Below are positions 43,793 through 56,800 of a stretch of 64,000 nt of DNA, one piece after another (positions within the stretch are counted from its first letter, which is position 1; each line of letters opens with the position of its first letter). Position numbers and translations under genes: made by a program. Under the pieces are notes generated by a model. It did no database searches and was not told the origin of the DNA. It worked only from the letters and a program-made list of their open reading frames with translations. Source of the DNA: Cloeon dipterum (taxonomy: Eukaryota; Arthropoda; Insecta; Ephemeroptera; Baetidae); NCBI RefSeq assembly GCF_949628265.1, contig NC_088789.1, positions 28,575,883 to 28,639,882 on the forward strand, given 5' to 3'.

Positions 43793-46186
43793 GTTTTGAC
43801 GTCCAATTAATATTCCTAGCACTTAGGTCTTAAAATTCCAACATTCAAACTAATTTCGAGCCTGAAAAGCAGCATTAATTTTTCTCCTCTCGGGTTCAAG
43901 TGTAGGAATTCAAAGTCAAGGCGGTTGAATTGGCGCTTGGCCTCGGCCAGGCGGCTGGCGAGAAGTGTAGTGCAATCTTTGGCTATTTCACAGACAGATG
44001 GATATCAAAAGAGGCGTCTGCATGCTTCTTCATTCATGCCTGCCAACGCCAACGAGCGAGCGCTTCATTATATACCCTAGTTCGGCTCGGGCAGACACAC
44101 CGACGACTCTTTTTCTCTCGCTGCCAGTTGAGTGACTAAATTTAGAACCAAGCCCGCGTCTTTCCCTCTTATTTTTTCCAGCAGCACGTGTGTGTTTACC
44201 CGGGCAAGGTGTGAAATTATTAGAACTACATAAACTTGCAGTCGTCAGAAATTAACTCATTGCAAAGTGTGCCTAGCCAAGAGGAAAGTTTCATTTCAGT
44301 GAGCAATAATCCGTTCCATCAGCTGTGCCAAACGGGAGCGGAGCTAATTTGCATTTAAATTAAAAGAGCGCGTGCAGAGACAGAGACAAAATTTTCTTTG
44401 CGTTGGCCAATCTCACCTGCTACTCGTTGTTCGAGGCGCGAGAGGCAAATTAATCTAATTGCTCTGCTCCCTCACGCACTTGATTAGAATAAATATCTTT
44501 CTTTAATTGTGTACGCTCGTAAAATAAACGTCTTTATCGACCGAATCGCTGCGATCCGGGGGTTTCCTTCTTATACGCCCATTGAACGAGCGCAAATTTA
44601 ATAAAAGGCTGCTCTATCGAACCTTTTTCTCTGTCGACAAGTGAGTGAGTGAGTGCTGCGCTCATTCTGCTCGGGAAATTCGACGAGGCGGCGCTTTTGG
44701 CCCGGCGAGAGAGCTAGAAGCCGGCCTCGCGCCGCACGATCATCATAATTCATGAATTGCGCGCCTCGAGATTTGATCTTTATAATTGTGCTTTTGTTTG
44801 GCCACGCACTAGAATAAATCTTTGGTCTTCCGGCTCGTCCTACGTAAAGAACGAGTTTAAAGTTTGAAATTAAACTGCTTTTAATGGCTCGGAAAGAAAC
44901 AACGGCCGACAAATTGTTTTGTTAATGTATGAGCAATGTTGCTGTTATTCGAATTCGTTTCCAGAACATAAAACATTCAAATGCCGGCGCGCGCGCGGCT
45001 ACACAGTTAAAAATAGTCGTCATTTCGAGCTTGTGCTTTACTGCGGCCTGTTGGCGTTGGCAAGCTTGAAATTTATATATTTCCAACCACTCTTGTCGCG
45101 GGCGCACTAATAAAACGGATGTCGATTTTACAAGTTACACCAAAGCAGAGCGAGACGTTCGGTTTATTAACAATCAGCCAACGCGAGAGCCGGCACACGC
45201 ATCTTGCGACACGACTAAATATTTTTAGAACACTCACCAAGCAGAAAGAAAAATCATTCCACAAAATTTTCACACATTGTTTCATCTTTGATGTCGCGGC
45301 TAGCCTTTTATTTTATTTTGTATATACATAGCGTGTTTGCTCGGCGTGTGTTTGACAAACACGAGACGAATTCATTCATTCATTAGCAAGTTCAGAGGAA
45401 GCCAGCAACAGCAACACCTCTCGCCTCTGTTCGTGTGCGGAAAAAAAATGAAAAATAATAAATGAGAAAGCGTTTCTGTCGGTGCAAAAGAAAGAAGTGG
45501 CCTTTTGTCCGCCGGATAGCATAAAGGAGCCGCGAGTGCGAGAGGCCTCCTTGAGCAAAGAAATTCATCGCAATGGGCTCCCGAGATTTAAAGGCGAGCG
45601 CGAGCGCCTCTTTACAAACTCACTCTTTCGTAGAGAGATTCTCGAAGAAACTGCAGAGGCGAGAAATCGAAATGATTTTAGTCCGATCAAAGTAGATTAG
45701 TTTTGGAAATAAAAAAAATCAAAGGAAACGAAAATTGGGTTTGCAGCCGTCTCGAAAGATTGCTTTCGCTTTCAATAACTCATTTCACGAATGCGCTCAA
45801 CAATTTCGCATGCAGGCCCCATTAATTTTACGACATGGCGTGCTCACGAAATAAATCACATTTATTGGCGCTCTAAATGCCGCTGCCTTAAACAGCAATT
45901 AATCCGCACCCGGTGCGCGCTCTCACTCTCGCCGCTGCTCACATATTCAAATTTGCGGCGAGAGAGTGAGAAATTTTCGCAAGCTCATTACCATTCAAAG
46001 ATGGTGAGAGTGCCGCGCGCGCGCGTGTGTGTGTTTGGATGTGTAATGAGCGCCCTTAAACCTATAAGCTCCAAAAGCGTGTTATTGCGTTTCGGTCTCA
46101 AAGGGTGTCTTCCCTTTTCTCCATTCAATTAAAAAATGGAGATGGAATAAAAAAGCTATTGCAGCATTTTTTTACCTGAGAATATA

Positions 46187-46560
46187 AAAGAGGATTGGCA
46201 AAATCCTTGAAAAGGGTTGTTGCCAATGCATGAACGCACCCCTAAGGATTCAGTTCAAGCCAAAATTGATTGTATATATTTTTAGAAATGGTTAGGACTG
46301 TCTCCCTACTTGAAATCCTTAATTATTTCAAAATAAAAAGTTTCCCTAAAAGGTTTTATACGCTGTTGGACAGATCTCGACGAGAGGAATCGAAATCTGC
46401 TTAGAAAATGTGGTCAAGCGCTGGAAATTTTAAAGAAAATTTGAATAATTGGAATTTTTACTGTAGCAAATTATAGAACAATTTTTTTATCAATCAACTG
46501 CTTACTGCATTCGACAATTCAAAGAATTTTCAATTGTTGCCCCGTAAAAGTCCACTTTAA
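46187..46560. mobile_element. MITE, TTAA-type (family A, copy 6)
   Basis: Runs from AAAGAGGATTGGCAAAATCC through 'cagatctcgacgagaggaatcg' to GTCCACT and TTAA (46557-46560). The left TTAA is lost. Confidence 0.65.
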
Positions 46561-49084
46561 ACAAAACTGATTTATTAACATATTATTATTTTGGGGCCAA
46601 ATAAAACCGCGAGATAAACAGTCGCTTTCGTTGTTCCGTCTCCTCCGCTAAATTCTGAATTCTGGCTCAGTGGTGGAAAATATTTTTCTGCTCAGCGTTG
46701 CCAGAAGAAAAAGACAATTTGCTTGCGACGCGTCTGGTTGGGTCGGGGAGCAAAGTTTTGCGCGATTTGTCTGTCGCATGACGCCGCGCGGTATATTGGC
46801 AGAGAAAAAGAGGGGCAATCGGCCAACTCGCAGCATAAACAGCTCTCTATTGAGTATTTGAGTGGGGTCTCTTAGTCAGTCGAAAAAGCCTTTATGATAA
46901 ATGATGGTGTCACGAAACCTTTTTTCCTCCTCCTAATTCCATCTCACAAATTGAAGAGAACAAGTCCTCAAGTTACATTGGCGCCGTGTTGCAACTATTT
47001 CTGTATGCTATCTAACAACTAAATCGTTTTCCTCCTGCAATCTGCCTGATAAGAAACTCTTATCAATATTAATTTCTTGACTATTGAAATGCTTGGAAGA
47101 CAGCGTTTTCTGTAAATATGAAAAGCTGGTTTTGCAGTTTGCATGATCGATATTTTTTCTCGTTCTGGTCCAAGGGCTGCGGTTGAGGCGAAAAAAGATT
47201 TCTCAGGAGACAGGCTAAAATGTGATTATTCGTGCGCACGCCACCCTTCTTTGTGGTTTCTTCCCCCGGCGAGCGGCGCCGAGCAGGTAGCCAATCCATA
47301 AATTTGCCACTGTCGCCGCCCGCAAAATTGTGAGATTCTTGGTATTTTTTAAAATTGTAGCGTATAGGGAGGGGACGCTGCTTTTGTGTAAAGCAAGAGA
47401 TGCGGCTCGCGTGCCGATGTCGACCAACAATGCAGGCGATTGTGCACAACGACACCGCAACATTTTGCATTGCAAATCGCGAGAGTGCTCGAAAATGTTG
47501 TCTGCATCTCTTTTATTTTTTCTGTTCACTCCAGCTGCGCTCTGTCTGGTATTTCAATCGTCGTTATTGTATGGCGGGCAATATTTTAGACTTTTGAAGG
47601 CGAAAAAATATAAATCAGGCAGGCAATGCAGTGCTAGATATAAAATATAAACACAAATAATAATAAAAAAAAACTGTCGCAGATGTTTTATCTGCAATCA
47701 ATCACTCGAGGAAACTGTGGACTCTTCTCATTAATTATAGAATAGTTAGGAATCTGCGATCTCGTCGCACTTGCCATGGTGATTAGATTTTTTGTGTCAC
47801 TTTTCCCTGAGTCAGACGACGGATATGTGCTGTTGCATTAATTATGTATGCGTATGAGTGAGCAAAACAATGCAGAGGCTGTTGATTGCCATTGCACGCG
47901 AATGCATAGTATGTATGTATTTGCACAAACACACACACACACACGCAACGCCATTGTCGGGTGGGTCGCGTGGAAATAGAGTCGTGATGTCATCGGGCAA
48001 CCTAATTAGACGGCTCGTTGCTTTTTGTTTGGAGGAAAGAGGAAAGAAAGGCCACCCCCGCGCGCTTCCTAACTTTTTTTTTATACTCGGCGGGGGAGAG
48101 TGAGTTATATTCTCGCTCGTGATAAAAACTTATCTTCTTTCTTTCTGTGTGCGGTGAATTTCTCAGACGGAAAGAAAACTCGTCTGAAAGGTGAACACGA
48201 ATTTGCGCAATATGGATGCGCCGCCGGAAGCGTGCTTTTCCAGGAAGGGATGGATTAATATTTATGGCGGCAGCTGCCGACTTGCCGAGCCACCCGACGA
48301 TTTTATTGCGGTTTCAAAAGGTGATTAAAATTCCCAACCGGCTAAAAAGGTTCTTTCCACTTCCAGAATTATATTTTTTGTGTTGATCATTTTTATTTGA
48401 CAAAGTACCTGACATCTGCTTACGGATTGCTGCATCGCGTTTCTTGCGGCAAATTAAGTGCTTAAGCTGTATAAGCGATCCATTTCTCGGTGTCAAACTG
48501 CAAGAGTGGAGAAGACGCAGAGGTGGGCGTTACCGCGGTCAGCCGCCGACTTACAATGATGTCTCTCTGCCACCACCGACCGCATTTATTTGAGGCACAC
48601 ACACACTCTGACGAAAACGAAAAGAGGGTCGGTCCGCGGATGCAAACCGCCGAGGCCTCCTCGACTTGGGCCTAAACAAAAATTAATTTGACCTCCAGAG
48701 TGAGCGAGCGCGCTCGCACGAGACGAGACGAGACGCGCCGATCGATACGCGCGCAAGTACAATTCATCACTTTCCTCGCTCCGCACCGCGCGCGATAATT
48801 TGTATTATATGTATATGGGAACCGCCGTGTCCGCGCCGTTAAATAATGCAAAAATGTGAAACATTCCGGCGGCACGCCACACCGCCGGGTCGCTATTGAT
48901 TGCGCTCGTGTTTCACCATCGGCACGACCGAATTTGCATTTTCTTTTGTTGCTCCGCAGACCTACCTTTTTCGCCAAGAAGCCAGGGAGCGAGCGCAAGA
49001 CAAAAAAAAAATGCTGGCAACCCCCATTCAGGGCAATTGCGCGTGAATGCCGATTTTTCACAAAGCTTTCTGTGAATTTTGCAA

Positions 49085-49335
49085 GGGGGAAATGATTTTT
49101 TCCCTTTTTCCCAGGTGAAAATCTAAAAGTTGAGGTCGGAAGTGGTCAAAATTTCCTCTACTGTGCAGATTTTGTCTTTTAAATCGGCCCAATTTCTCCA
49201 AAAATTTCTCTCTGACAATTTTTCAAGTGTAGGTCATGAGAAAATTATTTAAAACTGAGGTGCAAAAATTGCCTGTAAGAAACTGGTTAAAATTTAAAAA
49301 AAAACGCTTTTTAGCTCTGCACTGAATTTTTGTAT
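49085..49335. mobile_element. Family B transposon remnant (copy 6, partial, inverted)
   Basis: Keeps 'gtggtcaaaatttcctctactgtgcagattt' and the following conserved part; both ends are degraded. Confidence 0.45.
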
Positions 49336-52300
49336 TTTCAATTTGGGACCAAAACAGCTGTTGAATAGTACGAGATGCTTATAAATAAATTCACTTGACA
49401 TATTTGGGAGTCGGCGAAAGTCGCAGAAACCACTTACGCACCGGTGCGATTGACAGTTTTTTAGACCTCTGCTTTGCCGCAATTAGCGCCGCACAAACAG
49501 CATTTTGGCTCTCATCGTCTGTTTGATCAGCAGCACAAAAGCTAGAAGCCGCGCTCGGCCATGACAATAGACCGGCGATAGGCGCAGGAATCACGTGTTT
49601 ACTTGGCTCGAATCAAAGCACACACGGTGCAGGCGCGCAGGTAATATAAAATGTCAAATAGCAAGGCGAAAGGTCACCGCGCGCGCGGTGTGATATCATT
49701 TTTTCATTTCGGCTGCTTTCGTTGAGTGCAATTTCCAATTTGTGCTGTGCCGCACATGCGGGCACACCGTTTTTCACCCTTTCCAATCCGCACTAATGTG
49801 CGCCAAGCTAAGCCGCGCGCCGCGCCGTCTCTGTCCTTGGCCGCTCGGAAGGAAGTACGTGATCGTGCACACTTTCCTAAAACAACAATCCAGGTGATCA
49901 GAGAAAGACAGACAGAAATCGATAAGGAAACGGCACACTTGCTGCGGAACAATGCCACTCGAATTCTCTGTCGTAAACGGACATCACGAGCGCGATAAAT
50001 GTTAATTTTTAATCCCCCATACCAAACGGACTGATTTTGCAATGTGTTCTCCTCATTTTTTCCTGACCTGCCAGAGACAATGGTGGCGCCAAGCCGTGAA
50101 TGTTTGATGCCAACCCTCAAGCGTTCGCGCACAGACGGAATCCCGACCCGTAGTTGTCCTCTCCAGAGATCTGGGTCAAGAATCTCAGCTTGCTCACACA
50201 GCCGACGCACGTGTAAAACAATCCCCAGCCCTACGAGTCTCGTGGGAATCCGTGCCCCTCTGCGGGTGCCTTGAAATTACACGCCGAAAACCTCAAATTA
50301 GTTTAATCGCAAAGAATTACGAAAAAAATTCTTCTTAAAATCAAAATATTACATTTTTTTCTTGCCAAGCAATTTGCAATTAAATAAATTTATAGTTATT
50401 ATCCAGAAGATAAATTGCCTGCATGCATTCATGACATTTTCCGGTCTTTCAAAGCAACGCGAGTCATTTGATTCCTAAGGCGGCCCTGGATTTGCACGGG
50501 CGATCGGACATGCACTCGTGATTTCTGCCAACGGGCTTGCACGCGAGTTGGCCGAGAGGGAAGAAGCAAGCGAGCGTGTTGGTGCCGGCCGGGAAATCAA
50601 TACGGCGACGGGGCTTGCCTGCCGCGCGCGTCCCTTTTCGCCAGCTGGCCCGGTGCACTCTGCCATCCAGGGATAACAAAACCGAAATGCCAAAAATGCA
50701 TCACCCATTAACCACTATAAACACAACCATTTGCAAATAAAAATGTTTATGCTGTTGAAAGAAAACCAACTCTTGGAAAGCTTGGCTCTAGGAAAAGACC
50801 GAAAAGGAATTTTACCCCTTTTTTATTAGCATTTTTACATTCTGCTCTTGTCCGCAGGCGTATATATAGAATCGAGATTGCAGTCATGTCTGATTGTCAG
50901 CGAAATCCCTCAGGTCCTAGATGAACTGGCAAGATTGATTTTCTGCGCTGTTGCATGACGCGAATATTAATTTGATAGCTCTCGCCCACACGACCAGCTG
51001 CGCCATGCAAAATGTATATATGGCTCTATTAATTTAAAATGCAACGCCACAGGAAAACTAATTTTGCTTTCATTCGGCGGCTAGGCCAATTGTTTTCATG
51101 CCGCTGGATGCACTAGATATACATACAATTTCCTGTGTGAATGCGATAAAAGTCCGTTCAACTGCATTATTTCCAGTTCCTCTCTTGATAATTCCAGTGT
51201 CGTGCCCTAGTTTGATTGCTCTTGGACGTTTTCCAGAACGATCTCGCGCTTGCAACTTAAACAAAGACGATCTGGCTGCGCAAAGCACTCCACTTGACAT
51301 ACAAAACGGATGGGAATTGTAACACGAAAATCAATAAAATGTCGACAGACTTGAATAAAAATTTAAACTAAAGAATTTTGTTTTTTTACAGGAAATTTTA
51401 TTTTGAGACACTTTTTGAAAGTTAGTAACGCTTTGATGCATTTTGCACCGAGGGAGGATAAACAAGTGTGTTGAATCAGGGCCGTGCCTGCTGGCCGGCC
51501 GGCATTTCTGCCATGCAATATTTTGGTTGGCTTCGGCTTTGAACTTGTCTATTTTCACCCTAGTGTCTTCTCTCTCTCTCTCTCTTGTTGTGAAAGGAAT
51601 CGGCGCTTTGATCACAGAGCAACGATTCAGCGCCACTTTGATGGCTTCATTAGAGCCGCCGCTATTCCTATTTTCTTGCTCCTCGCTCGCGCAATTAGTC
51701 GGCAGCGATTGCCGCAATGCAGCTCATTATTTGAATTATGACACTCGTCGGGAAGACGGAAGACGCCGGCGACGGTAATTGAGAGTCGGCGGCGGTTGCA
51801 TACCTCTTCCTTCTCGGATTATTGTTCCTTACACCGACACGTCTGCTGTCGGCTTTTGCTCGCCCTTTTCGTAATTCTAGTGAACTCACGACGAGATTCC
51901 AACAGAGTTGCAATAAAGAAAAAGATTGGCGCCAATTTCATGGGGAGTCTAGGATGGAATGAATTTATTGCTACATTTCGCTGGATAAATAGAAATGAGC
52001 TCGAGGATATTCTTAAACCACAACGGAAAATTTCCGCTTGTTCTCGTTTCTTGTTTATTTTCCTCGTGGAAATTTTGTGGTTGAACTGAAATTCTAGAAA
52101 AAAAGCATTTAACACCTTTTTAGTGCGCACATCTTTTTAAAACTCTTATTTATTTAAAATGTTGGTTGAAAATGTTTTTGTATGCATTCAAAATTTCTCC
52201 CACAATCAGAACACCCTCACCAATCACCAATCCGTAGGAATTAAATTGCGAGGTGTCGAGGTGTGGCAATATTTGCAATTCAAACTAAAACAACGACCTA

Positions 52301-53752
52301 GTTTTGTAGCTGCGGGGTGTAGCAGGACTTGTGATCCGGCCGGGATGTCTGTGGCAACAACCCTGGGTGAAAAAGGCTTTGTTGGCGTTTGTTTTGCCTT
52401 TTGGTGCCCATCCGCGTGTAAGCAAATGATTTGCCAATCAATTTTTCCCGCCCGGAAGGGTGTATAGTCCACGCTAATTGCCCATTCAACGCCGGCCCGC
52501 TCTTGTTCGTGGATTAATTGCAGTTCCACGCAGACACACTCAAATACAAAAGGCTCGGATTTCAGTGACGATGCAATTTTGCACTTTCACGTCCGGCCAG
52601 ATCAGACGCGTCTCCGAAAGGGTGAAACGCAAGCTTTTTATTGATTATTACGGCGCAGGGATGATGTGCTGATCTCCCCTTACAACTTATTTTTAACAAT
52701 TAGTGCCGCGTCATCGTAAATTTTGATTTTCAGCCTCAGAATCTGGTCAGGCGACAACAGCTTTTCATCGAGCCTGTTTATTTTGAAACACGAGCCGCCG
52801 GCCGGCTTCCATCTGCAAATTATCGCGTGTTAATTTGTTTATTCTGCATTGGCATAGGGAAGCAATTTGGTCTTGAAACCGAATATCTCGGGAGGAAACT
52901 TTTCGTCGGGAAAGAAGCTTCTCTGCGTATAACTGTGGACAAAAATTGCATGTTTTGCTGACGTAAAAGCTCTGCTTGTCGTACTATAGTCTTGCACTGC
53001 GGGTGAAAGGGATCAGGTTAAAGTTTGAAACCGGACACTCGGAGCCAGAGAGCGGAGAACTGAACGAAAACAAAAACACAAGGGCGCGGGAGAAGTGTAG
53101 GAAACACAACAAGTGCTCTCGGTGCGCTGTCTCATTTCCCACATGCGTGCCGTTGTTTTCCTCGTCGCTAGATTAGAATTTAACTCTTCCGATCGCAACG
53201 AGGAAATTCATTAAACGAGATAGTTTTGTTTGTTTGTGGCCGCCAGCGGAATGCAATTTAGGCCGAAAGGCTCCAATTTATCGCGATTAAAAGAAGACAA
53301 TGATTCGCTGCCTGCGGAGTGCGGAGACACGATTGCAATTAAATTTATTTACAACTGCCTCGACAAAGATAATGAAATCAAGCGCAAAGAGCATTCATTC
53401 TCTTTTCCTTCGAAACGATTTATTTCGCTGCGAAGAAGATAAGGATTTAAGTGTGTTTTCGGAGCATTGGAACAATGGAAGCTAGAATTTATTTTAAATT
53501 GCTTTCGTCGACATCGTAAAACCTTAAAAAAAAGTACAAGTCTATTTATTGCACGCCACGAACCCCTTTTTTCGTTTTTCGTGTTTGGTCTCAAATGACT
53601 GTGCAAAATTAAATAATTTTCGCGGACGAAACTGGATTTAGCGAGGCACGCTCCCTTTGCCAGAGACAAACGACGGGCCTTTCTCGTTTTCGTCTGCCTT
53701 TATTATTATTAATATTATTTTTGACGGTGTGTGTGTTCGTGTTTTTGCAGAA

Positions 53753-53794
53753 ATGAGTGGCGACTCGGCGTCGGCGGTGGCCCTCGACGGCTAG
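53753..53794 (+). other. In-frame upstream ORF before ANKRD50
   Basis: ATG at 53753, 13 codons (MSGDSASAVALDG) and TAG at 53792-53794. It is in the same frame as the main start at 53813, separated by the stop and six codons. It may limit main-ORF translation. Readthrough of the TAG would give a protein 20 residues longer, but there is no sign that this happens. Confidence 0.6.
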
Positions 53795-53812
53795 GCGTGG
53801 CCCCAGCGCAGC

Positions 53813-56800
53813 ATGGCCGAGTCTCTGCTGCACGGCAAACGCTTCTACTGCCGAGAATGGGCCTTCATGAAGCTGTCGCACTGCCTGGAGCAGCGGCACG
53901 CGTCCAAGGCGGGCGGCGCCCTCATCCTCGGCGGCGCCGGCTGCGGCAAGACGGCGCTCTGCTGCGAGCTCGTCTGGCCCTCGGTCGGCACCGGACAGGG
54001 CGGCTACCGCCAGAGGTCGCTCCACCGCAGGCTCCTCGCCTACCACTTTTGTCAGGTGAGCTCAAATACCAATCAGAATTTTTTATTCTGATTTTGTTCG
54101 GTTAATTTTGTTTTTGTGAATTAAATTAGCAAAATGATTACTGGCACAGAAGTTAAAAAATATAATTATGCATTTTTCTTTTAAAACCTATCAATTTATT
54201 CTCAAAATTTATACCAGCTGTTTTTAACATCAATTCTGACACCAAATTTGACTTTTCCAGGTTTAGAAACATATAAAACGACATTAATCTCGCTAATTTC
54301 GGACGTATTTGAAATTTAAACGCTCAGGGTCACCTCAGGGTTGGGCCCTGGAGGTCGGGCCTGGCATTGAATTGGCCATTATAGGTTTCCTTAGTATGCC
54401 TAAGTAGTTTAAACTCACAAAAGTGGAAATCATCAACAAAAGAAAACTAAATTTTCGGTTCTAAGGTCACTCTCAGGGTTGAGAACCTGAAAAAAGGTCG
54501 TAAAAAATTATCTAGACCTTTGATCTAAGACATTTTTGAAAATTCCAACGTTTTTCAGAATCAAAAGATAGAAAAGAAACGGATAAATATTATATTTTTT
54601 CGTTTTGATGTGTGAATTTGGACAAAAACAAAGCATTTGACATTCTGTAAATATTTCAGGCGCACGATGTGTCATCGTTGTCGCCGGCGGACTTCGTGCG
54701 GCACCTGGTGCAGCAGTTGCGGGTGTCCGAGCTGCTGTCGCCGCACTTTGAAGAGAAGCTGCGCGACCCGGAGATCGTGAACGCGCTGCGGCCGGAGGTG
54801 TGCGAGCGCGACCCTGACGAGGCGTTTAAGAAGGCGGTGCTGTTCCCGCTGCTGGAGCTGGACCCTCCCAAGCAGTGCTGCTTCATCCTGGTCGACTCGA
54901 TCGACGAGACCAACGTGTCCGGGCCCGGCGAGAAGCTGGAGCGCGGCGGCTCGTGCGGCAGCGCCGGCTCCTTCTCCATGGTGGCCGGACGCAGCAAGAC
55001 GGTCGGCGAGCTGCTCGCCAACCACCACCAGCTGCTGCCCCAGTGGGTCCTGCTCATGTGCACCGCCAGGAGGTACAATAGGTACGCCACGAATTGGTCT
55101 TTATAATTATAAAAATACATATAAAAGTGACGGCTGAACACTTTTTGCGAGTTCCGGCGGCAGCAGGGGCCCCCCGACCAAACCCGTTCCCTATCCTCCC
55201 TTGTAAATAAAACGGCTAAGTTGAGAAATTTTACGGCGAGTCTAACAAACTTTGGTTTTTTACTCTACGACCCATAGGAGCCAGGTTATACATTTTTTAA
55301 GTTGAAAAAAACGCTATTTATTTGTGACACTTGCCAACTGTGGTTTTTGGGGCCCCTAGGCGAGGCCCTATGGGTCAGAAGGCGCCGATTCTACTACCAA
55401 TCGATGCCCCTCGGTAGGGCGCGTCTGCCAGTGTGTGGTTTTAAAAAATCGGACCATTTTTTGAATTTTTATAAAAAAAATCTGCCTAATTTTTGGAAAA
55501 GTCAACATTAGTATTAGTTGGAGCAATTTTTGTGAAATCTGGGAACATTTTGAGACCAAATACGATCAAAATCCTAGGACTAGAGAGATTTTGAAGTTTG
55601 AAAAACGAGATTTTTTAACTTTATCCATAAGGATAACATGGGAAATTTTAAATTCGAGATTTTTTCCAATGGGAGGAAACTTGCAGGGTCATAACAACGC
55701 CATCGCATGCGCAGGTCCAACGCTGGTCTGGAAACCAATTTTCAAAATTTTCGAGGCCATAGAAAAATTAAAATTAATTTTTCCGTTTTTTCACTTTAAG
55801 CAACTTGTAACGTTCTTTTGCAAAAATGGTTATATTTTTGTTAAAATTCGGCCGCTCCTCCGATCATCGACCGCGACCCCTCATCGGACACGTCTTGGAC
55901 AGGGCTTTGGCCTCCGGTACCCTAACGACCTTTTTCAGGGTACCCCGCGACCTGAGATCCGCTCCAAGGCCGGTTTTTGGTGCTTTTTCAATAATTTCGA
56001 GCACATTTTTCTACACTCGGCGATGATTTATGACCCTTGCCCTTCATAGACCTTCCTCAGGTCAAGTGACCTGACATCGAACTCCGGATTTTTTTGCGGT
56101 TTTGCTGGCTCAACGGACAGTTTAAAGTATTTTTTTAAAGTAATGAGAATAATTTAAATGCAAAACGCGGGGGAGGCGTGTATTTGCAACAAGTGAAGCT
56201 GATTACTCTCAAGCCACTTCCTGGGCACACGCGTAGGCCAAATAATCGGCGTTTGGCACCTGCCGCTGCGCGCTGTCAGGCTCTGCCGAGTGAGCCGCAA
56301 AACAAACAAAGCGTTGGCTAATTTTGGCGCGTCTGGCAGGGGCATGGCGCGGATGTTCGCCGGCTTCCGGAAGCTGTCACTGGACGAGGTGCGCAAGGCG
56401 AACGTGGTCAAAGACGTGCAGCAGTACATTCTGGCGCGGCTCGACTCGGAGCCGGCGCTCAGGGCGCACATGGGCCGCGACGACACCGCCGAGCTGCTCA
56501 ACCAGCTGCACATCAAGAGCCACGGCTGCCTGCTGTACGCCGAGCGCATCCTCGACGCCGTCGCCGCCAACTCGATCGTGCTGCGCGAGATCAGGGAGAT
56601 CCCCGGCACCCTCAACGGCCTCTACCTCTGGCTGTGCCAGAGGATCTTCACCAGGAAGCAGTTCAGCCGCGTGCAACCCCTCATCAACGCCATCCTCGCG
56701 GCCAGGTCGCCCCTCAACGAGCCTGACCTCCTCGGCTGTGTCAAGGCTTACCAGGTAATTCTATTTTTTCTGTCCTTTCCTCTTTGCTAGCTCAAATTAT

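Larger units (their letters stand above)
41093..53750 (+). other. Long stretch without coding exons, probably ANKRD50 first intron
   Basis: Bounded by the donor at 41093 and the acceptor at 53741-53750 (GTTTTTGCAG). It holds family B remnants near 41,561-41,870, 42,495-42,686, 43,500-43,792 and 49,085-49,335, a family A copy at 46,187-46,560, and short CA/GA-rich runs (e.g. 42,948-42,960, 47,930-47,944). Several GC-rich, CpG-dense patches (about 44,600-44,800, 48,490-48,960, 49,680-50,280) have open frames on both strands without any protein signature. These could be enhancers or alternative first exons. No RNA gene recognised. Confidence 0.4.

Noticed and set aside
49704-50210. A 168-codon minus-strand open frame in a GC-rich patch
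   Set aside because: No recognisable domain, no splice or promoter context, and arginine-rich composition typical of random GC-rich frames.
53731-54105. A 124-codon frame overlapping the ANKRD50 first coding exon in another phase
   Set aside because: Arg/Leu-rich shadow. The GKRFYCREW and P-loop frame is the conserved one.
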